From assembly GCA_047629975.1 (NCBI GenBank), contig JBLHUT010000030.1, forward strand, positions 1 to 19,381: a DNA stretch of 19,381 nt. Reading direction: 5' to 3'. Shown here one piece after another: positions 14,681 through 19,381 of the stretch; the first letter of the stretch is position 1, and each line of letters begins with the position of its first letter. The stretch is from JBLHUT01 sp047629975. Lineage in GTDB: Bacteria > Pseudomonadota > Alphaproteobacteria > Rhodobacterales > Rhodobacteraceae. A program made the position numbers and the translations under genes. Under the pieces are notes generated by a model. It was not told the DNA's origin and did not search any database. It saw only the letters and a program-made list of their open reading frames with translations.

Positions 14681-15852
14681 AACAAGTCCGCCGGATCCGC
14701 GTTTGCCAACCGGCGCGTCGCGATTGCCCCTGAAATCGTGCAGGCTGTCAACGTGCCCAGAAAGACGAGAACCGCACGGCTTGCATCCATGGCGACGGGC
14801 AAATTCGTCACGAAGCTCAGGCCCGAATACAGACCGAGCGACACGATGAAACCGGGGATGAAGCCGAACACCGCCAGCACAATCGCTTCTTCGAAGACGA
14901 TACCAAGGAAAAAAGGCTGCCCGTATCCCATTGCCTTAAAGGTCGCATATTCACGAAGATGGTCCGACACATCGGTTGAGAGCACCTGATAGACAATAAC
15001 GATGCCAACAATGATCCCGATGAGCACGCCAAACCCGAAAATAACTCCGGTCGGGCGCTCTGTCGACATGAACGCCAGATCCGCTTTGGCTGCGGCGTCG
15101 AAAGTTTGCACCCTGACACTCGCTGGCGGGAGGGCCGTTGCGATCCTTTCCGCGACCCGGTCAACTGACACATTGTCATCAACCTTGATCAAGATGTGGC
15201 TTGGTGCGCCGCTGGTACGTTTGCCAAAGAACCGGAGGAATGTCTGATTTGACAGAACGATTGTTCCATCCGCAAGAAAACCGCCCCCCACTGCAAGTGT
15301 GCCGATTGCCGTCATGGTCTGGCCGTTCACTTCGAATGGAAACGGTTGCCCTGCCGCAAGTCCGGCAAACGCCGTCGCGGGCACTCCTCGTGTCTGGATG
15401 TCGAGCAATGCCGTATTTTCAGTTTCCAAACGCGCTAAAGATGCCGCGATACCGGCCGATGCAAAGGACGGCTGCGACGTCTCCATGCCAAACGCCAGCA
15501 ACGATACAGACGTGCCATCTGCCATGCTGAACGGCAGCATACCAACATAGAGCGGGACCGCAGCGGCAACCCCGGAAACCCCCAGCGCCTGAAACATCCG
15601 GACCCGCGCGATGTTTGCGCTGTCGGTCAGTGTGTTGCCATCTTGCGAGGATATGATGATGTCCGCGTTCAGCATGGTGTAAGGTGCCACAGTCGATCCA
15701 TTGAGTGCGCCCAGAATGCCCAACTGCATAAACACCAGAAGATTGGCAAATGCGACACCCGACACAGCCGCAATCAGCCGTCCCTTGTTATGAGAAAGCT
15801 GGAGCCACCCGATGGGCAGGCGCCCGAACAGGTATGTCAACAGGCGGCTCAT
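14677..15852 (-). CDS. devC: DevC-like ABC exporter permease
   Basis: This is a 391-residue inner-membrane subunit of the MacB/FtsX type. One membrane span lies near the N-terminus (about 27-50, ending FANLLVFMQLGILGALNGS). It is followed by a large periplasmic domain (about 55-265) and three spans in the C-terminal third (GVIFGFGVLIGIIVGIVIVY, FEEAIVLAVFGFIPGFIVSL, AVLVFLGTLTACTISGAIAT). The conserved segment YQVLSTDVSDHLREYATFKA matches DevC and related permeases. The end, RRLANADPADLF, is also family-typical. It shares ATGA with devB upstream and TTGA with devA downstream. It looks intact. Confidence 0.92.
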   Translation of the reverse strand: MSRLLTYLFGRLPIGWLQLSHNKGRLIAAVSGVAFANLLVFMQLGILGALNGSTVAPYTMLNADIIISSQDGNTLTDSANIARVRMFQALGVSGVAAAVPLYVGMLPFSMADGTSVSLLAFGMETSQPSFASAGIAASLARLETENTALLDIQTRGVPATAFAGLAAGQPFPFEVNGQTMTAIGTLAVGGGFLADGTIVLSNQTFLRFFGKRTSGAPSHILIKVDDNVSVDRVAERIATALPPASVRVQTFDAAAKADLAFMSTERPTGVIFGFGVLIGIIVGIVIVYQVLSTDVSDHLREYATFKAMGYGQPFFLGIVFEEAIVLAVFGFIPGFIVSLGLYSGLSFVTNLPVAMDASRAVLVFLGTLTACTISGAIATRRLANADPADLF

Positions 15853-17072
15853 TCCACGCGTCCAGCGTCAATCCTGACAACTGCTTCGAGGTTGGTAAAG
15901 CGACTTGCGCGTGCCGAAGAAGCCGCATCAAGAGAGATTATCACATCAACCACACGCGCATCGGTGTTTGCCGCAGGGTCACTCGATGTGATCGACTGAC
16001 GCCCGATCTCGAGGCCAATGGCCGAAACCATTCCGTAAAGCACCCCCCCGAGTGCTTCGGCAGAGACAGTCACGGGGTCTGCGATTGAAACGCGGCCGAT
16101 CATGCTTTGATAGACTTCTGCTTCGACAGTCATATTCGTGGTGTCACCAAGATCAATAATGCCGGAAGGGGACGGGCGCTCTCCGACGCGGGCATTGATA
16201 TCAAGAACCATCCCGTTCTCGGGTGCACGTACATAAGCACGCTCCAGATCCTGCTGCGCACGCGCCAGTTCGGCTTGCGCGGCGTCCAGATTGGCCTGCG
16301 CCACGGCAATATCCGCCTGAACCGTTTCCGATCCGGTGTCGTAGCGTGATAGTGTGACCAGATTACGTTCGACATCACGACCGGATTCATTTGCGCGGGC
16401 GACAACCTGATCAAAATCGGCGCGCGTCGTAACGCCACGTTCGAACAGCGACGTCGTCCGGTCCAACTCGGACTGGGCTGCCGCCGCTGTTGCCTCCGCG
16501 CGCTCAAGCGCAGCACGGGCCTCATCACGGCTGGCAGCGATCGACGCGCGGGTTTGTGACAGAACGGCCTCATGCACGCCGGTGTTGGCTTGGGCTGATG
16601 CAATGCTGCTTTGAATTTGCGCAAGGTTATCCAGCACAGCCAGAACATCGCCGGCCTTCACCAGGTCTCCTTCGCGCACACGGATTTCCGCGATGCGGGC
16701 GTCACCGGCACCAGAGGGCGTCGCAACCTTTATGACATCGCCGCGCGGAATGATCCGCCCCAAGGCGACCACGTCGCCCTCGCTCACAACCGCGACCTCT
16801 TTTTGCGAGGTCACTTTTTCGATCGCCAAAGCGATGGGCGTGTCGGTGCCAGCGCCGGGTTCAAGCCCTGTGACACTAAAAAAGACCCGCAAGCCGGGTG
16901 GTTGAAAATACATGCCGATCACCGCCCCTGTGAACAGCGTCAGCATGAACAGAGGTATCAAGACGAGCCTTGATCGCCCGTTGGGTGTGGACGATACGGT
17001 CAGTCCGGATTTCTTCAAACCATTATCGCTCAATGGCAATGGTGGCGGGTCATTCGGTGTCAAGGCGCTCAT
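15849..17072 (-). CDS. devB: DevB-like periplasmic membrane-fusion protein (HlyD family)
   Basis: This is the periplasmic adaptor of the exporter, 407 residues from the ATG at 17070-17072. An in-frame ATG four codons earlier (17084) is possible, but GGGGGACG lies just ahead of the inner one. A proline-rich cytoplasmic tail is followed by a single span (about 40-58, LVLIPLFMLTLFTGAVIGMY). Then come the first lipoyl half (VVSEGDVVALGRIIPRGDVI), a long alanine-rich coiled-coil hairpin (about residues 150-275, with QSELDRTTSLFERGVTTRAD at the turn), the second lipoyl half (RAYVRAPENGMVLDINARVG) and a beta-barrel domain. This is the DevB arrangement. An outer-membrane TolC partner is not encoded nearby, so the system must use one from elsewhere. 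It is first gene of the devBCA operon. Confidence 0.92.
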   Translation of the reverse strand: MSALTPNDPPPLPLSDNGLKKSGLTVSSTPNGRSRLVLIPLFMLTLFTGAVIGMYFQPPGLRVFFSVTGLEPGAGTDTPIALAIEKVTSQKEVAVVSEGDVVALGRIIPRGDVIKVATPSGAGDARIAEIRVREGDLVKAGDVLAVLDNLAQIQSSIASAQANTGVHEAVLSQTRASIAASRDEARAALERAEATAAAAQSELDRTTSLFERGVTTRADFDQVVARANESGRDVERNLVTLSRYDTGSETVQADIAVAQANLDAAQAELARAQQDLERAYVRAPENGMVLDINARVGERPSPSGIIDLGDTTNMTVEAEVYQSMIGRVSIADPVTVSAEALGGVLYGMVSAIGLEIGRQSITSSDPAANTDARVVDVIISLDAASSARASRFTNLEAVVRIDAGRVE

Positions 17073-17084
17073 CTCGTCCCCCAT

Positions 17085-17311
17085 GGCTCACGTGCAAAGC
17101 CCCGGTGACTTGACGTTCGGGGTCAACGGGGACAAGCGGCAATGACTGCCCTGCGGCCCCAACACTGCGCCCTTTTTTCTGTCGCGGCAAGCGTGGCACA
17201 CGACACCGGTATCTCCTTTCGGGTGAAAGAAACGTGGGGCAGGGACACGGGGGCAAAACCGTGGGGCACGACACATGGGCCGTTTCTTGCACGCTGGACC
17301 GATTGGTACTG
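17085..17311. other. Non-coding stretch upstream of devB
   Basis: No conserved protein is visible. The region should contain the devB promoter, but I could not define one. Two imperfect copies of a GTGGSRCACGACAC-like stretch (about 17193 and 17261) are the only repetition seen. It lies between devB and an IS481 fragment. Confidence 0.45.
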
Positions 17312-17545
17312 CTCTGCCTTGCCCTTTGGTGGATCGACCTGAAGATGAAACTTTCTGGCTCGTGTATCCAGATTTTGCAGATGTATTCGTAGGAAGTGAG
17401 GCTGCTGATGATCTTGAGCGTTCGCGCGAAGTTGTAAGCGGCCACGAAGCCGGCGAGGTGGCTGCGCGGTTGTTCAGGATTGTCGTGGTGATACCGCATA
17501 CCCGAGTGCTTGGTTTATTGGCTCGACCTGGCCGCCACCGAGTGG
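17312..17545 (-). pseudogene. IS481-type transposase C-terminal fragment
   Basis: On the minus strand, GQVEPINQALGYAV (about 17540-17500) shifts frame into RYHHDNPEQPRSHLAGFVAA and YNFARTLKIISSLTSYEYIC, then KIWIHEPESFIFRSIHQ. This matches the IS481 integrase tail (…VERMNRTIKEATVKRYHYD…LRRHLADFVAAYNF…LTPYEFICKIWTSEPERF…IHQMPG). Only the last third or so is present and it has a frameshift. The fragment is cut on its upstream side by the IS256 fragment. Confidence 0.82.
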
Positions 17546-17575
17546 TTGGCAAATCAGTTGTTTGAGGACCTTTGG

Positions 17576-18045
17576 TCATGCGGCGATCTGGTTTGGTTTT
17601 GTGGTTTCCATTCCGTCTTTGAACGCGGCGCCTGAGATGACTTTGGCGAGGCAATCCAAGTCGCGTAGCTTTCTCCCGTTTTGCACGTCGCATTGCGCCA
17701 GCATGAGCAGCATCGTCCGTTGCGTGACAGGCCGCGCTTGGTGCGATGACGGATTTGCGGCACAGGCGGCTTCGACCGGATTTCTGGTGCGGATGCTCTG
17801 GCAACTTTGGACGGGGACGCCGATGAATATGATCAGCTTTTCACGGCCATTTTGTTTGCACAGCGGCGCATCGGGGTCCTTTGGGTCGTGGGTTCTGGTG
17901 AACAGATCGATGGCCTTGACTGCATCCTCTTTGATCGCCGCCTTTGCCCGTGCCGTGACCGCTTGGGTAAGCAAGTGAGCGCTTTCATCCCCTGCACGCG
18001 CCTGAAGCGGGACAAGCCCGATCAATGACGGCTGTGTGCAACCGA
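17576..18045 (-). pseudogene. IS256-family transposase C-terminal fragment
   Basis: On the minus strand the frame reads AKAAIKEDAVKAIDLFTRTH, then LIIFIGVPVQSCQSIRTRNP and VEAACA, and ends CLAKVISGAAFKDGMETTKP, NQIAA and TGA (17576-17578). This follows the IS256 (Mutator-like) end: FYDFPAEHW..LRTTNPIES…VRHRT…LPKVI.GV.F.DG. In a neighbouring frame IRHRTKRGLSRNG is readable, so at least one frameshift separates the NPIES block from the tail. The catalytic N-terminal two thirds are missing. The 159-codon open frame here should not be annotated as an intact gene. Confidence 0.8.
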
Positions 18046-18088
18046 ACCTCCCCAAGGGCTGCTGTGATATCTGACCTCGCGGACGGGA

Positions 18089-18610
18089 TCAGGTGGGGTG
18101 GCGCAAACCCAGCACGCCAAGCGCGGCGGCAAGCAGGAGGATGCTGGCCGGGAGTGGAACGACCGACATAGGTTCGACCGTTTGGGCCGTTGCAAAACCC
18201 GAGTTGGTAGGGGTGAACGCGGCGAACCCGGTACCAAACTGGCCTGTCAGAACCACCCAGAACGGATCGGTGTAGGTGCCGGTTTCGTCGGTTGTCGGGG
18301 TGAAACTCATCGTGATGGAATCCTCACCCACGTCATCGAACACCGAAAAAATAGACAGGGCGCGCCCGTTCACTCTTTGCAAAGTTGCTGACACGTAAGT
18401 GAAATCTATGTCCGTCGGGTTGTTCAGTTGCCCCGTTTCAGACAGGGACACAATAATGTCGAGGGGGTTGGTCAATCTGTTGTCGCTGGTAAACGACAGG
18501 GTGCCTGCGTCAAACGAAACCATTCCGTTGTCGGAGTGCAATGTCATGGCGTGAGCGACCGGTGCGCTCAGTAGAACTGTGGCGGCTGTAATCAAATGCA
18601 AAAATTTTAT
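18089..18610 (-). pseudogene. VPLPA-CTERM protein, downstream copy with lost ATG start
   Basis: This is a paralogue of the protein at 18693-19211, 173 codons when aligned with it. The signal peptide (FLHLITAATVLLSAPVAHA), a beta-rich secreted domain with GEDSITMSFTPTTDETGTY and FWVVLTGQFGTGF, and the sorting motif VPLPAS (151-156) followed by a hydrophobic segment are present. In the sibling the start is ATG; here the same position (18608-18610) is ATA. The closest alternatives are a TTG three codons later, too far from the AAAGGG site, or a GTG about 13 codons upstream with no clear site. The frame stays open to 18841, but that extension is antisense-like reading across the other copy. The basic tail is weakened (GLRHPT against RLRRRP). 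Expression from ATA or GTG cannot be excluded, so it may not be fully dead. Confidence 0.65.
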
Positions 18611-18636
18611 TTCGCTGCCCTTTCTTTGATTTTGGT

Positions 18637-18654
18637 GGGACACTTTGGCATCCC
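18637..18654 (-). promoter_or_regulatory. Leader hairpin of downstream VPLPA copy
   Basis: On the minus strand GGGATGC and GTGTCCC pair through seven positions (two G-U wobbles) around a CAAA loop. The matching structure in front of the other copy is at 19236-19253; the stem is kept although bases differ. Confidence 0.5.
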
Positions 18655-18692
18655 GTTCGACAATGTGCGGATTTCTGATCGTGCAGACGGGA

Positions 18693-19211
18693 TCAGGGGC
18701 GTCGGCGCAAACGCAGCACGCCAATCGCGGCCGCAAGCAAAAGCATGCTCGCCGGGAGCGGAATTTCCGACAGAGGTTCAACAGTTTCGACCGTCGCAAA
18801 ACCCGAGTCTGTACCGGTGAACGCGTCGAACCCGGTGCCAAACTGGCCTGTCAGCACAACCCAGAACGGATCGGGGTAGGTGCCTGTGTCGTCTGTTGTC
18901 GGGGTGAAACTCAACGTGATGGAATCCTCACCCACGGCATCAAACACTGATGAAATCGACAGGGCGCGCCCGAGCACACTTTCGAAAGCCTCTGAAAGGA
19001 AAGCAAAATCAAAATCCGTCGGGTCGCTCAGTTCTCCCGTTCCAGAGAGTGAGACAATGATGTCGAGGGCATTGCTGAAACTGTCGCCGGCAAATGACAG
19101 GGCGCCTGAGTCAAAAGAGACCGTTCCGGTATCGGAGTGCAACGTCGAGGCGTGGGCGACCGGTGCAACCAGCAAAGCTGTGGCGACTGTAATCAAACGC
19201 AGAAAATTCAT
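18693..19211 (-). CDS. Secreted VPLPA-CTERM sorting-domain protein
   Basis: This is a 172-residue small surface or matrix protein. Start ATG 19209-19211 opens a signal peptide (MNFLRLITVATALLVAPVAHA). The mature domain of about 125 residues is rich in serine, threonine, aspartate and phenylalanine, has no cysteine, and is probably beta-structured. The C-terminus carries the sorting signal IPLPAS (150-155), a hydrophobic span (MLLLAAAIGVL) and the basic end RLRRRP. VPLPA-CTERM signals are known in Rhodobacterales and are thought to be processed by an exosortase (XrtD type), which is not in this window. The core domain belongs to no family that I recognise. Its downstream neighbour is a diverged copy, so the pair arose by tandem duplication. 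Confidence 0.88.
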   Translation of the reverse strand: MNFLRLITVATALLVAPVAHASTLHSDTGTVSFDSGALSFAGDSFSNALDIIVSLSGTGELSDPTDFDFAFLSEAFESVLGRALSISSVFDAVGEDSITLSFTPTTDDTGTYPDPFWVVLTGQFGTGFDAFTGTDSGFATVETVEPLSEIPLPASMLLLAAAIGVLRLRRRP

Positions 19212-19235
19212 TTGGTAGCCTTTTTTGATTTTGGT

Positions 19236-19253
19236 GGGACACTTCGGTATCCC
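19236..19253 (-). promoter_or_regulatory. Leader hairpin of upstream VPLPA copy
   Basis: On the minus strand GGGATAC and GTGTCCC pair fully (one U-G wobble) around a CGAA loop, about 25 bases before the ATG. It is conserved in the other copy with compensating changes. Its function is unknown. Confidence 0.5.
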
Positions 19254-19283
19254 GTAGATGATGTGCTGTTTTTTTGGCTTGGA

Positions 19284-19381
19284 TCAGAAATCCGAGGCGC
19301 CTTCGCCGGTGAATTGCAGGCTGGTTGCATCTGTCCCGTAAAGGAATATCCGGTCTCCGGCTTCTTCGAGGTTGATGATCA
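19284..19381 (-). CDS. C-terminal 31 codons of an unidentified protein (cut by window edge)
   Basis: On the minus strand the frame reads IINLEEAGDRIFLYGTDATS, then LQFTGEGASDF and TGA (19284-19286). The acidic, glycine-containing end resembles the tail of secreted calcium-binding repeat (RTX-like) proteins, where a segment of the type N.E..GD.I.L.G follows the repeats, but 31 residues are too few for a family call. It lies 73 bases upstream of the VPLPA gene on the same strand, so the two could share a transcript. The rest of the gene is outside the window. Confidence 0.55.
   Translation of the reverse strand, partial: IINLEEAGDRIFLYGTDATSLQFTGEGASDF

Larger units (their letters stand above)
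18082..19253. repeat. Tandem duplication of about 600 bp (two diverged units)
   Basis: Unit 1 (about 18082-18654) and unit 2 (about 18686-19253) share GACGGGATCAGG at 18082 and 18686 (offset 604), long stretches such as GGATGCTGGCCGGGAGTGG/GCATGCTCGCCGGGAGCGG, and TTTGATTTTGGTGGGACACT at 18625 and 19224. The duplication includes the gene and its leader. Divergence is substantial, so it is not recent. Confidence 0.85.

Noticed and set aside
17190..17275. Possible direct-repeat array (GTGG…CACGACAC twice)
   Set aside because: There are only two imperfect copies with no regular spacers; it is not a CRISPR array.
17088..17804. 238-codon minus-strand frame upstream of devB
   Set aside because: It is an off-frame reading across the IS256 and IS481 fragments; the real conserved blocks are in other frames.
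18611..18841. N-terminal extension giving a 250-residue form of the downstream VPLPA protein
   Set aside because: The extra 77 codons overlap the 3' end of the other copy in a different frame, and the signal peptide would be internal.

Overview
The window looks like a chromosomal or plasmid segment of a marine Rhodobacterales (Roseobacter-group) alphaproteobacterium. This is inferred from protein flavour: a typical alphaproteobacterial ribosomal protein S21, VPLPA-CTERM surface proteins, and IS families common in roseobacters. The heavy load of decayed insertion sequences resembles IS-rich genera such as Octadecabacter, but no genus can be assigned from sequence alone.

Layout. Positions 1-2040 hold nested transposon remnants: the tail of an IS3-like element, an istAB (IS21) pair riddled with frameshifts, and an IS3 orfA/orfB remnant. 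rpsU (minus) follows at 2360-2560. Positions 3011-11567 are the functional core. A LacI-type regulator (minus) faces an operon of substrate-binding protein, two permeases, a 62-residue membrane protein, two ABC ATPases and a single-chain dihydroxyacetone kinase, closed by a 17-bp hairpin. The genes are tightly packed, with ATGA-type or short overlaps. Two matching 16-bp palindromes lie 30 bp apart at the operon promoter, one inside the -35/-10 spacer. The simplest reading is LacI-controlled uptake of a small keto-sugar, probably dihydroxyacetone, which the kinase turns directly into DHAP.

Positions 11620-12914 are an almost full-length but dead IS3 element with both terminal repeats, nonsense and frameshift lesions, and a 37-bp insertion containing a perfect hairpin. 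It cuts into an IS66 remnant (tnpA, tnpB, tnpC, all minus) that runs to about 13926.

Positions 13982-17072 (minus) form a devB-devC-devA type export operon: membrane fusion protein, permease and ATPase. IS481 and IS256 transposase tails (minus) follow at about 17312-18055.

Positions 18082-19253 are a tandem duplication of about 600 bp encoding two paralogous secreted VPLPA-CTERM proteins (minus). The downstream copy has ATA where its sibling has the ATG start, and it has lost its basic C-terminal tail. Both copies keep a short hairpin upstream of the start. The right edge contains the last 31 codons of another minus-strand gene.
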